From the NCBI RefSeq assembly GCF_000002595.2, contig NC_057011.1, forward strand, positions 3,923,635 through 3,987,634: DNA of 64,000 nucleotides. Direction: 5' to 3'. Of the stretch, positions 32,641 to 51,600 are shown piece after piece. The DNA is from Chlamydomonas reinhardtii (lineage: Eukaryota; Chlorophyta; Chlorophyceae; Chlamydomonadales; Chlamydomonadaceae). Each line of letters starts with the position of its first letter. Position 1 is the stretch's first letter. Made by a program: the position numbers and the translations under genes. Under the pieces are notes generated by a model, which saw only the letters and a list, made by a program, of their open reading frames with translations, was not told the DNA's origin and searched no databases.

Positions 32641-35075
32641 GGGGAGGGGCCATCGGGAAGTCGGATAGTCGGTGTGGAGTTTGAGCAACGCTGCCCGAAT
32701 TCACGCTACCAGCTCAAAACAAGCATGCACGTCTGCAAGCCCCCGTTCCCGTCCCCCCCCATCCCCGGTGGGGCGTGTTCATCCGGCTCTCATGGATGGC
32801 AGCATCCCGCCTCCTCCCCTCCTCGCCGCACTCGCTGGGCTTCGACATCCAACCGATCCCCACCCGGGTTGGGTTTGGTTCAGTTTGGGCTGGAATCTAC
32901 AACCCCCATAACCCCGTGCCCTAACCCTCTCCCCGCCCCGCGCTGCCCTCCCCCCAAAACTCACCTGCTCCTCTATGGCCCTCCGCTCCCGCTCCAGCCT
33001 GCTGCTGAGCTCGCGCTGCACCGCCTCGCTGCCCAGCACCGCCGCCACGCGCTCCTCCACGTAGGCCGCCACGCGCCGCTCCAGCTCCTCAGCCACCAGC
33101 CGCGACTCCAGCTCAGCGCGCTTGCTGCGGTGGTGGCGGGGAGGAGTGCTATCAGGGCAAACGCTAAGAGTGACAAGAGGAGTGTGTATGGTATGTGCGC
33201 AAGTGAATTCGTTGAGGGTGGGCCAGGAGGCTCGGGGCGGCGTTAACGAGGGGCGGTTAGGGGCGTCAGGGCCCCACTGACCCCAGATCACCAAGGACGC
33301 CAACCCTGTCCGCCCCCTACAACCCAGCACTGCGACATTCCCCTCACAGGCCTACCAGTGCTTATCCCCAACACAGCTCCACACAACCTCACACAGCCTC
33401 ACACAGCCCCCCACACAGCCCCACACCAGCTCTCACCGCTGCAACGCTTCCTCAGACAGCAGGCCAGTGCTGGCGTCCGCGCCGCCGCCGCCGCCGCCAC
33501 CTCCGTCGCCGCCGCCGACCTCTCCCTCCCCGTCCTCATCCTTTGCACCTGCCCGCCGGCGCGGCGCCGCCGCTGCGCCGGTAGCAGCACCGCCAGCGCC
33601 GTCAGCCGCTGGCGCCGCCGCCTTTTTGGCATCACGATCCCGGCTCCGGCTGCGGCTCCGGCTGTGGCTGCGGCTCCCGCTGCGTCCTGATTTGGCGCCG
33701 CGCGGCCGGCGGCTGCGGCCCTTCGTGCCCGGCGAAGCGGAACGCGAACGGCCGCTGCTGCGGCTGCGGCTCCGGCTGCTACTGCCGTCGCTGCGGCTAC
33801 TGCTGCGGCCGCTGCTTCTGCTGCTGCTGGAGCGGCCGGACACAGATTTGGACTCCGAGCGGGAGCGCGAGCGCCCGCCGCGACGCCGGCGGTGGCGGCG
33901 GCCGTCCCGGGACCCGGATTCCGAATCCGAGCCGCGTGACCGGGATGCGGAGCGTGACGGCCGCCGCCGCCCACGCGAATCTCTCCCGCGCTCGCGCTCG
34001 CGCTCCCGTTCCCGTTCCCGCTCGCGGTCCCGATAGCCGTACTCCCTGTCCCTGTCCCTGTCCCTGTCCCGGTCCCTGACGGCTCGGGTGTCACGGTAGC
34101 TGTCAGATCTGTGGTAGTAGTCACGTCCGCCGCTCCGATGGTCCCTATCCCTATCCCGGTCCCGATCTCGGTACGGGTCCCGGTCCCGGTCTCGCCGGTC
34201 GCCACCCCTGTCGTACGAGGCATCGCGCCGGTCGTATGGCTGATCCCGCCTGCCGTACTCTGATCGGGCGTCCCGGTCCCGGTCCCGGCCATCGTCCCGG
34301 CGGCTGCCGGCGGCGGCGCCAGCGCCACCGTCGTATCGGTCGTTGGGGGAGGGGGAGCGCGAGCCGCGCGGCGGCGGCGGCGACTCCTCACGCCGCGAGC
34401 GTTTCTGCGAAGCCTCCTTGTCGCCGCCGCCCGCGGCTCGGTCGCCATCGCTGCCCCTCCTCTCCCTCTCCTTCTGACTGCCGTCCTTATCCCTGCTTTT
34501 GTCCTTGTCCTTGCTTTTATCCTTTTCCTTGTCTTTCCGCTTCGAGGCCTTTCCGCTGCGCTCCTTCTCGCCACTGCGCGGGAGGGTGGACACGAGTCAG
34601 GAGGGAGTATAGGGGTTTGGGGGGGGGGGGGGAAGCCGTGTAGGGGTGGGAATGTGTGGACACAGGCGATGGGGGCATTGCGGGCACGGTGTGGCGGTGG
34701 AGTACCGAACACTTCATGCCCCCCCAGGGCAATCCTTTGGAGGCCGTCTCCGCCCAGTGGTGGGCGCGCCTCCTCACTGACTCCAGGATTTGGGGTTGTA
34801 ATTGTCTCTGAAGCCTGATGAGAATGCCATCGCGCATCCAGCGCAACAAGCATCAACCTTTTTGGAGTGCATGAGGGGGACGGTGCGCAGCTAGACCCGG
34901 CACGCAGGCCCAAACGCACACGCAGGCCCATACACACACGCGCCCAGTGGCACAGTGTCCCCCGGCCTGCCCACAGTTTCGCCTCTTGCCATTCAGGCTT
35001 GCCCGTGGCTCGCCCAGAGGCTTACCGCTCAGGGCTCCGCGACGCCGAGGCGTCACGCGTGCGCTTGCTCCCCAT
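31285..35075 (-). CDS. ARGLU1: ARGLU1 homologue (Arg/Glu-rich protein 1)
   Basis: Six exons on the minus strand (35026-35075, 33437-34573, 32965-33124, 32407-32526, 31860-31966, 31285-31381), all in phase, 556 aa. Residues ~17-370 are RS/RD/RE-rich, with long alternating Arg-Asp, Arg-Glu and Arg-Ser runs. Residues ~395-535 form a charged helical segment (ELESRLVAEELERRVAAYVE, EEARREAIRAQQQELLDLEA). The C-terminus QQALILGKGRKKMSFSLGFK closely matches the diagnostic ILGKGKxRPKLSFSL end of animal ARGLU1. The family is nuclear and links splicing with transcription. The protein is about twice the human length because of the expanded N-terminal RS/RD part. Exon 5 is followed by a (CCA)n tract and intron 3 carries module C. 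The start MGSKRTRDASASRSPE is supported by in-phase splicing (GTAAGC donor). Confidence 0.87.
31740..31846. repeat. (CCA)n microsatellite in intron
   Basis: About 35 CCA units, close to the donor of exon 31860-31966 of the minus-strand ARGLU1-like gene, where it reads (TGG)n. The apparent His and Pro runs are not coding. Confidence 0.95.
32602..32638. repeat. (GT)n microsatellite in intron
   Basis: GT run in the intron preceding exon 32407-32526 of the ARGLU1-like gene; CA in gene sense, on the acceptor side. Confidence 0.93.
32875..32912 (+). repeat. Intronic module C, antisense copy
   Basis: CAGTTTGGGCTGGAATCTAC then AACCCCC, toward the donor of exon 32965-33124 of the ARGLU1-like gene. 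The same module occurs in introns of the large repeat protein and the PRPP synthetase gene. Confidence 0.7.
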
Positions 35076-35543
35076 GGTGCACGGCTGCTACCGCCGCGCG
35101 TCTACCGGCTACCTCCTACGTTAACCCTAAGCTTAGCACATGAGCGTTGAGCTTTCAAGGCCACAGTCGCGTAAAGAGCTGCGTTGTGCGGGCGTGCAGG
35201 CAAATTGTGCCCTGCCCGATACGTGCGCAGGCTTGTGAGGTTGATTTGCTCGATATGGCACGCCACAAATTTATATATCTGAAGCTGTGTACACATATAT
35301 GAAGTTGCAATGATCTGCGCCCATGCAAAACTCCCGCTCGTGGAGCGTCACGCACGACACGCACAACGTCAGATTGTGTTTCCATACATTCAGCACATAT
35401 ATACTGTAGACGAGGGAGCGGTGCACTCTCGCCGCTGCGCGTGCAGCTGTTAGTCTTTTGATCAAGTGATGCTGTGTACCCTCATATGGATTTGAGTTGA
35501 GCATATACGATAATCAATAGCTCACACGAGACAAGCTGATTAA
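35076..35543. promoter_or_regulatory. Divergent promoter region
   Basis: 468 bp between the start codons of the ARGLU1-like gene (minus) and the 691-aa gene (plus). It is clearly AT-richer than its surroundings, with ATATATCTGAAG, ACATATATGAAG and ACATATATACTG stretches between 35270 and 35410 and TATACGATAATC at ~35503-35514 just before the plus-strand start. Confidence 0.5.
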
Positions 35544-43023
<7,480 letters not shown>

Positions 43024-43833
43024 CGTGGCTGATTACCAGTGGTGTTGAGCATGATATCGTGGGGTGTTGCCATCCTCAGTTGAGGCTAGACGTCAGGTTT
43101 GTGTGGGTCTGCCTGTGGGGCGGGCAACCGTGCTGTGTGCGTGCACCAAGGGCGAGGAAGTACAGGAAATGCGTGTGGTCGTCCAAGAGAGGTAGGGGCC
43201 GGGGTAGGGCGGGGGTTTGTGGCCCTTACACAAGTAGACGGCGGTGGTTTCGCGCTCCAACAGATCCGCTTTTGCGTAACGCTGAACTCTCGGAAAAGCT
43301 CGCTCACATGCGTGCTCCAGTCAACTCGTTGCTCGCGAGGCCATAAGCGGATTTGATCGTTGACACCAAGTCTGCATGGCATTTGCAGCTTGTAATGCTA
43401 CTGCGCTGAGCGTGAAGGGCCTCGGATCCGCTGTCGATGGTCCACGAATTTGCATGAACCATCAGTATCTCGGCGTTACAAGCAAACGCCCTTGAAGCCG
43501 TCTACAGCCCCTAGGATCTCCATAACCTTCATGACGAGGCACTCCGGGTGCTTAAGGCGGCGGCAGATTTGGCCTTCGCTACCTCCATCCCATTGCTGAC
43601 TGGGCAGCTGACAGGGCAGCAAAGACGTCGACGAGAGCGCCTGCGCCATGTCCCGACAGTAAACTAGACTTAAAAATACATAACATACCGCACGGACCGG
43701 CAGGAAACCTATCCTGCGACAGATTTTGAGACCGCGCCATATCAATCGAGCTTCCGCTTGCCTGCGCTTCCGACTTGCAGTCGACCGGTCTGCACCACGA
43801 AATCGTGTAGTGTTGCTGCCATAGCCTGACACA
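43024..43833. other. Intergenic region
   Basis: 3' region of the 691-aa gene and upstream region of the second GATA factor; no gene supported. A candidate TGTAA signal lies at 43391-43395. Confidence 0.5.
43391..43395 (+). terminator. Candidate TGTAA poly(A) signal
   Basis: TGTAA about 370 bp after the stop codon of the 691-aa gene, at a distance similar to the candidates of two other genes in the window. Confidence 0.4.
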
Positions 43834-45041
43834 ATGCGAGGCTCCACTGGCGGCCCCTGCTGCCACTGCGGCACCGTCGCGACTCCCTGCTGGCGAAAGG
43901 GGCCCTGCGACAAGCCGGTGCTCTGCAATGCGTGCGGCAGCCGGTACCTGGTCAAGGGCTCACTCGCTGGGTACTTCCCTGGCGCGCGCCGGGCGAGTGC
44001 GGGCACCCGTAGCGAGGCGCCTCAGATTCAGGCGACCGTCGTTTCCGCGGCCGGCAAGTCTGCTGCGCGGAAATCCGCCGCGCTGTCGTCAGTAGCCGCA
44101 TCTGCTGGTGCCAAGCGCAAGGTGCAAGAGCTGGACGGGTAAGCGCGGCGGTGGTGGGAGCGTTAGACAATCTGTTGAAAACAGGTGGGACGCCGGCCGG
44201 AGACTTCTTCGCCCGCTCTAAGTGTATGAAACATATTCCGCAGGAACGAAACCGGTGCCAAGCGCATCTTCAACAACTACGAGGCCCTGGAGGAGCTGCG
44301 CGCGTTCTTTGCCAGCAGCCGAGGGCCGCAGGCGCCAGCCCAGACCTCGGACTCTCAGGACTCGCAAGGCCAATTCCGGGACGAGGCGCAGTACCTAGAC
44401 GCGAGCTCCGACGATGGCCTGGTGAGAAAGAGAAAGGGGCGCGGGACCCTTTCAATGTTCAACCGACGAAAGGCGATTGAGCTTGTGTGCACTCTCATGG
44501 GGCCAGGAGCAGCTTTTCGTGCACCTGGCAACAACCTCTGTGGCATAGCGGGGATGGATGCGGCCGGATACAAGCTATGCAGCTACCTCCCCCCACTTGA
44601 TGTGACCTCTCGGCCCGAATTGTCGTCGCACTTAAGGGGGCTCAGCCTGCAGCGAGCGCGTTGTGTAGCCGCATCTGCAATCAAATGCATAACGTTTTCA
44701 TGGCGTTACTTGGTCGGTGCCGGGGGGGGCGCGGCCGATGAACTGCCTGTGCTAGCGACCAGACCGACCTTCACCCCAGCAACCTTACGGCGATTAGTCC
44801 TCACCTTGCATCATCATGGACGTACCGGTTCTGCACACCGCACTATCCGCTTTTCCAGCTTGACCCGTTCATCCCCTCCCCCCCTGCGCAGGAGCACCCC
44901 GACTCGGAGCCGGTGGCGGCTTTGCGCCACATGCGTGCCCCCCTCAACGCCACCACGGCGGCAAACTACTCGGCACCGCACGTGCCGACTTTCCAGCGGC
45001 GGCCGCGCAAGCAGCTGCACCCGGTGCCGTGCTCCTGCTAA
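43834..45041 (+). CDS. Small GATA-type zinc-finger transcription factor
   Basis: Three exons: 43834-44138, 44244-44421, 44892-45041; phases agree, 210 aa. The finger is at the extreme N-terminus: CCHC, 18 residues with [13 protein letters not shown], then [12 protein letters not shown]. This is the class IV C-X2-C-X18-C-X2-C GATA finger with the expected W and LCNACG. A basic stretch (GAKRKVQE) follows, then an acidic/Ser segment ([19 protein letters not shown]) and a basic C-terminus ([11 protein letters not shown]). Nuclear sequence-specific DNA binding to GATA-core sites is expected from the family. It is much smaller and more canonical than the other GATA-type protein at 7560-9298. Intron 2 is about 470 bp. 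Confidence 0.85.
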
Positions 45042-48000
45042 GGGCTAAGCAGGCTCGCACTGCGTCTGCGTGTGCGCGGGACTAGCACACTCTTGACCGT
45101 GTCTGACCGCAGAACTGAAACATTTTGACCCGAGGGTAAGCAGGCGCGTTTCTGCTTCAGGGCCCATGGGAACACGACCGCCCATGGGTTTCCGATTTCC
45201 TGGCAGCGCCGCCGCCCGTATTAAATAAACGTTTCATCTACAAGTAGATTTTGAGGGGGGCAATGGGGTCTTGGGTCTTCGTCCGAACTCCTATTTTTGG
45301 GTGGCCGCTCCCCGGGCCTTCCAGGCACGTTGCCTGTCCGGTGGAACCACCGCTTTTGCAGTTGCGTTCGATATCTGCGTCCAGCAACATACGCCTGCTC
45401 GTGATGACAATGGCACGCCCATGCAAAGCCCTGTTACAGCCCCTGTCGGGAGCGCGGGGCACGCGTGCCCCCAACGCCCCGCATGTGGGTCAGGTTTGCA
45501 ATGGGTGGGCGACAGGCAAGCTGGCGCAGACTATTGCGTTGTCAGCGTTGATGTAGCTTTGAATGGGTTATCACATGTGTGTTTTACCTTGACTAGTAGA
45601 TGGATCGAGTATACATAGTGTTCTGGGGCAGTGAGCCGGAACGGGGTCGCGGGGTCTCGAGGAGTTTGTCGCGTGACTGGTCTCTCTCGGAGGCGAAGAT
45701 TGACAGGGCCTCGGTTTGCTGCTGTGGCCACACATGCATGGGCGGAAGAGCTCTCGGTGTTGGATAAAAGCGACTGCTTCCGGCTGTTGCGCCCGCGCTC
45801 CCCCGCAATGGGTTGGGGCGTGCGCCGGCCAGGAAGGGTTCGTGTGTGTCTGCGTGACGTGGCTTACCAGGACAGGACAGGAGGCCGCGGGAGCGCATCC
45901 GGACCCCGCTCGTCTCTGCCGCGTGTTTGCGGCGCGGGCATGTACGGTTGATGCAAAGAGTGTGAGCGAGCGAGGCGTGTGGGGGGGCCGAGGAGAGGAG
46001 CTGCGCGGTCCAAAGGACCTGCGGCTTTTGTATGGCGATGCGGCAGGTGCTCGCAAGGACGTACGGTGGGTCGCGGGGACACGAAGGGCACGAGAACCAG
46101 TAGTCGATAACTTGCGGCGTAGGTATACACTCATGTGTTTACTTTGTTGATAGATCAAGTGTGGTATGCCCTCTTGTAGGGCTATGCAAAACACATAAAT
46201 GGTTGGATAGTGCCCCATCGCATTAGGCTTTTGCTGGTTAGGCGACATGATTCTTTGCACACAGTTATCGACACGTCACCCGCCCGCATGCGAGGGTGGG
46301 AAATGCCCGGCACCACGACTCTCGGTACCCGTTTGGGGCGGGTTCGGCAGATAGCTAGCCGCAACCCGCCCCGGCGTGATTCTTAGTCGTAGTCAGAGTG
46401 TGTGTTTCCAGGGTAGCAGATGCTATGTGCGTGTATGTGTGTGTGCGCGGGTGTGTCGCCTAGAGAATCGTGTGCGTGTGGTGATGCGTTTGATTTGCAT
46501 TCGCTGCTGGCACTCGGCGCCGAGACGGGCTTGGACTGCTGCGGGGCAAGTGCTGGCCCGCAGCACCAAATACAGCCCGGGCGCCGACGGCTGCGCAGTA
46601 TGGGTTCTCTATGGATATAGATTTCGAGGTGGCGATGTACCAGTAGTGGAGTATCCTCTCGTTGCCAAGTATGCATCGGCAGCAAGCCGGCCGAGCTGGG
46701 ACGGCAGGAAGTATAAGACCTCGGGCTGCCGCGGCAGTCCGAACCATTTTGGAGTGCGCGTTCGAGAGGTGAGAGCGGAGAGGTGAAGGGCTTGGCGCCC
46801 GGGGATGTCAGGGCAACGGTGCGGGTGGCATGTGCGAAAGAGGCACACGCAGGTTGCCGAGGGCCGGTGATAACTGTTTGGCGGTGTTGGAGCCGGCATC
46901 CCGGGGTCGACGTGAGTCTTGAAGAAGCAATCTTGGTGTGTGGTCGGGCGTGTGGTGAGACGTGCACAACATCGTGTTTGTTTTGGAGAAGAGTCTGCAA
47001 TAGCATGCGCGAGGTGAATGACCTGTAACAAACAAGGGGCGAAACGCGTACGGCACCTGTTCTTCGGCTCACATCGGGGGCACGGGGCAGCAGCAGGGCA
47101 CGACACGGGAAAGTCCGCCCATGTGCTGCAGCTGGCCTTAGCGTGTACGATGGGACAGTGTTAAGGCAGGTTGGTGAAGTCCCGTAGGGTGCAGCTGATT
47201 CCCAGACCCAGCAGGTGGCAAACAATTTGCAACGGCAGTGCACGAGCGCGCGGCTGGTTGAACGCCGGAGATACCAACAGGGTGCTGGCTGGCTAGAAGT
47301 TTGCTGATGCGCATCCCAGGCGCCCAGCCGGGCATTAGCACCACACAGACACACCCAAATGCCACACTGAGCTGGCCTGACTGTATGTCTGTGCTGGCCA
47401 AACTGCCAAAGCCCCCAGCCAAAGGCTGCTTCAAGCCTTGAACCACCGTTCGATAAGCCGTGAACCATCTCCTCGGTTCAGACGCTCTGCACACATGTAA
47501 CCGTGCATGCAGGGGCGCAAGCTGAGACTTGGGAACAACGCTTACAGCCTTACACGGCACACGCCAACGGTTGGGGCCGCTGCCCTTCCTCGAATCCCCG
47601 CTCCAAACTTGCGCACTTTTGGCCCTTGCAGCCGACACCCACCCATCCACGCGCCGGGGCAATCCACAACCGCCCGAGGGCAGTGTTCCTGCCACACCCA
47701 AGTCGGTATCCTCACCGCTTTATTACCACCACACGCGCATGTCTTTCATTTGTTCCCAAGTCACGCACGAAGGTAAAACGCCGTCGCCCAACCCGCATGC
47801 CAAGAGTTACCTGGCCGCCCTGACACTCGTGTGCGCGTCGCTTGTGCACAGCTACTAGCAACGTGTGCGGCTGTGCGCGCCCCTGCCTGCCCCCCGGCGC
47901 CACCTGGGTCCACTGCACCCTAGATCGCACGCCCTGCTGCCCCATGGCGCCTACTGCCGGCCATATACACTTTGTGTCCGTGCACCTCCTGGGCCCCGGA

Positions 48001-48616
48001 CCCACCCATGTGCCAAACCCCGCGACTCGCGAGTGCTCTCCAGCTCCCTTCCACGCTCTCCGCGCAGGTGCGCCAACTACGGATGTGTGTCGTCACGTCC
48101 AGAGTTCCGTCGTAGTAAAACAGCAGTGTGGTCCTAAACTAACAGTCTACCCGCGCCAGCGCGGGCGTCCTGTCAAACACAAACATCCAAGATCTTTCCA
48201 TCCCGCTGCCCAGCAGCCTCCAGAGCACACAGCGCAACGCTGCAGCCACCCGCTTCTAAAGCTGCGGCCAGCCCCAAGCTTGGCAACCGCCTGGCGCCTG
48301 TGCGGCAGCTGCCGTCACGGTGAGCGAAGCGGCAGCACTAGCAGCTGCCTTGCCCGCCAGCTCCGATAGCACAGCCTCCGCGCCGCGCCTTTCCTCCATG
48401 CATGCCTCGGCTGCAAGCGGCCCTGCGGGCGCCGTCGCAGCCGCTCTCGCCAGCCCGGCTCTGTTCGCTGCCTGCACCCCTTCAACGCCTCCCTTGGCCC
48501 TTGGTCACCTCCGCTCACTGCCTCTCCTCCTCCAGCTCCATTCCCCGCCGGTCGCCAGCCGCCGGCGCCGCACGCCCTCCATCCCACGCTTCACCCCACG
48601 CCCCAGCGCCCTCTAT
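45042..48616. other. Long stretch without a supported gene
   Basis: Holds copy 2 of the dispersed repeat at 47147-47295. Open frames here lack splice continuity and domain motifs. The part just after 45041 includes the 3' untranslated region of the GATA factor, ending perhaps near TTAAATAAACG at ~45221-45231. Confidence 0.45.
47147..47295 (+). mobile_element. Dispersed repeat, copy 2 (~150 bp)
   Basis: About 85-90% similar by eye to 30386-30540 over its full length, including GTGAAGTCCCGTAGGGTGCA and GCAAACAATTTGCAACGG. Flanks differ, so the element, not the neighbourhood, is duplicated. Confidence 0.75.
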
Positions 48617-51600
48617 CTAGTCCCGCAGCGCCTGCACGGACGCGGCGTTGTAGACGCGCCAGATGGTCTCTCCCAGCAGGTTGGCTACGGACAGGATGGT
48701 GAGCTGCGGGAACACGTTCTCCGGCGGCACCGGAATGGTGTTGGTCACAATCACCTGCGCGACGGGACATTGCATGGAGGAATGCCAAGCGTGTGAGCGC
48801 ATGCGCGACATGCGTACCGACACGACCTACCTACATCCGATGCGTGCACTCCTCCCACTCGCTTCTGCATTTCATGGGACTGCCCCGCGCCCGCCTCCAT
48901 CCCCAGTGTCCCCTGCCCGCGTCCCTGCCCTCCTCCAGCCCCCCCTGCAGACTTCGCCAGCAGTCTTCAGTGCTTACCGCTGCACCGCCTTCCCAAGCAT
49001 CTTTGCAAGCCCCCCCTGCTGCCCCCCTACCTCCTGGAACACGCCGCTGGACAGGCGCTCCACCGCGGGCGGCGAGAACACGGCGTGCGTGGCGCAGGCA
49101 TACACCTCGCGCGCGCCCTCCTTCTGCAGCACCTGCACAAACACACACAGGGCACAGGAGAGCGCAAGGCGGTTGGCAAGTTCCGGGGAATAACTCTGAA
49201 TCAATCCCATAAGGAAACAGCAGCGCTGCAAGGAGAAGCTGGTTCTGGGGGGAGGGCCAGTGTCGCATTTGGAGTTGCGGCTGGGCGGACGTCCGCGGCT
49301 TGAGGTCTCGTGGCGCAAAGGCTGGGTACGACGCGGAGAGGGCGTAACGCGCCAAGCCGCCAGGCCGGCCTACACAGCTGCAAGGACGCAGGGCCCCAGC
49401 AGGCCATCTTTCTCTCTCCCGCTCTCGTGCGCGCGCACCTTGGCGGCGTTAGTGATTGTCCCGGCCGTGTCGATCATGTCGTCTACCAGCACCGCCACCT
49501 GAGAGCACCAAGGGACCAGGGCCAGGACCAAGGAGGTGTCAGCGGCCTTACTACCGTAGCTGTACAACAAGTCTAAACAAGCACACACGCCAGCAGGCCG
49601 CCCAGCTCCCCGCTGTGACAACGGACCCCCCTGGGCCCCGCCGCCACCGCCTCCTTGCCAACCCGCCCTCCTCCGTCGCCATGCATACCGTACGGCAACT
49701 CCCTGCCCCGTGCCCCCGTTCTGCCCTGCCCTCGTCCTCCTGCCCCCCTGCCCTCCCGCGCCTGCTGCCTCCGCGCCTCACCTTGCCCTTGACGTCGCCG
49801 ATGAGGTTCATCACCTCGCTCACGTTGTGGGCCGAGCGGCGCTTGTCCACAATGGCCAGCGGCGCACTGCAGCAGCCGCGGGGCAGCAGGCCGACACACG
49901 CAGATACACACACACCACCGTCAGCAGGGCAGCAGGCAGCGGCGACACCACCGCTAGGCTCAAGGGCAGACCGCGCGGCTAGTGCAGTGCATGTGCCAGA
50001 TGCGGCTGCCCGCAAGCCATGCAGTCCAGCCCCACTGCACAGCTCTGCGCGCCACACCTCAACGAGTGGAGCCCAGCCACAGCTGTCACCCCCTCATCTC
50101 CCCTCCTGCCCCCTCCTTCCCGGTCTCCTCCCGCTCTCCACCGCCCTCGCACTCACTCGTTGAGCTTCTTGGCGAATGCGCGCGCCCGCGCCACGCCGCC
50201 CACGTCGGGCGACACCACCACCAGGTCCCCGGTGGCGATGCGCTTGGAGGCCAGGTAGTCCAGGATCACCTGGGGGCAGCAGGGGCGGGAGGGGCGGGAG
50301 GGGCGGGAGGGGAGCGGGAGGGGAGCGGGAGGGGAGCGGGAGGGGAGCGGGAGGGGAGCGGGAGGGGAGCGGGAGGGGAGCGGGAGGGGAGCGGGAGGGG
50401 AGGGGGAGGGGAGCGGTTACATTCGTGATTATTTAGGGCGAGGAGGAAGTGAGGCAGTGGGAGTGACGGTGGCGCGGTGCTTCCTCCCGCTATGCCATCC
50501 CAGCTGAGGTACCGTACGTCAGCCCCCCCCTCCCCTCCTTGCGCTTCTGCACCGGGCTTCGGTCAAGTTTGGGCTGCTACTTTACAACCCCTCCCACCCC
50601 CTCCCCCTCCCCCTCCTCCTCCTCCTCCTCCTCCCCCCCTCCTCCTCCCTCCTCCTCACCGTCTCGCCGTACACGTGGTCCACGGGTATGTCGAAGTAGC
50701 CCACGCACTGGCCGCTGTGCAGGTCGATGGCCAGCACGCGGTCGGCGCCGGCCTCGGTGATCAGGTTGGCGGTCAGCTTGGCGGCGATGGACTCGCGGCC
50801 CTGGACCTGTGGGTGGCGGTTGGCGGTTGGCGGTTGGGTGTGTGGATGGGGTGGGTGCGGTTGGTGGGGTTGCGGAAGGGGGGTTGAGGTGAAGTGGGAC
50901 ATGGTGGGTTGGGTTGGGCTGGTGGCGGTGGAGAGCGAGGTTGTGGCGACCGTTGGAACAACTGTGAGGGTGACATGGAAAGAGAAGGGACGGTGCGGCG
51001 ACGCCTCGCCGCGCAGAACCCCGTGCCGACCGCTTGACCTCCCCCCCGCACCACCACCAGGACCCCAACCAACCCACACCACCACCACCAGACGGACCTT
51101 GCGGTCTGCGCGCGCGTATCCGTAGTAGGGGATGACGGCGGTGATGGACCTGGCGGAGGCGCGGCGGCAGGCGTCTATGGTGATGAGCAGCTCCATGAGG
51201 TGGTCGTTCACGGGGGGGCAGGTGGGCTGGATCAGGAACACGTCGCAGCCGCGGATGGACTCCTGGCAGGGGTGCGGGGGAGGGGAGGGGACGCAACGGA
51301 GTGGGGGAGCCGTTTAGCTTGTCTCGCCTCGGCCTGTCCACACAGCCCTCCCCCCCTCCTCAATTCCCCCCCTCTCGCCCCATTCTCACCCTACCCCCAT
51401 GCCACGCCCCGCCGCACCTGGCTTGGCCCCCCGTGTACCCCTGTGCCGTCCCTACCCCCTTACCCGTGCCGCCCACCTCCTAACCCTGCTCCTGCTGCCC
51501 CATGCCGCCCCCCCCCAGCCCTTCCTTTGCCGAACCCCCGCGCTCACCTGCACCTGCACGTAGATTTCGCCGTCCGCGAACCGCTTGCACTTGATCTTGC

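Noticed and set aside
45571-46260. 229-aa minus-strand open frame
   Set aside because: No recognisable motif, no neighbouring exons, and amino-acid composition typical of random GC-rich frames.
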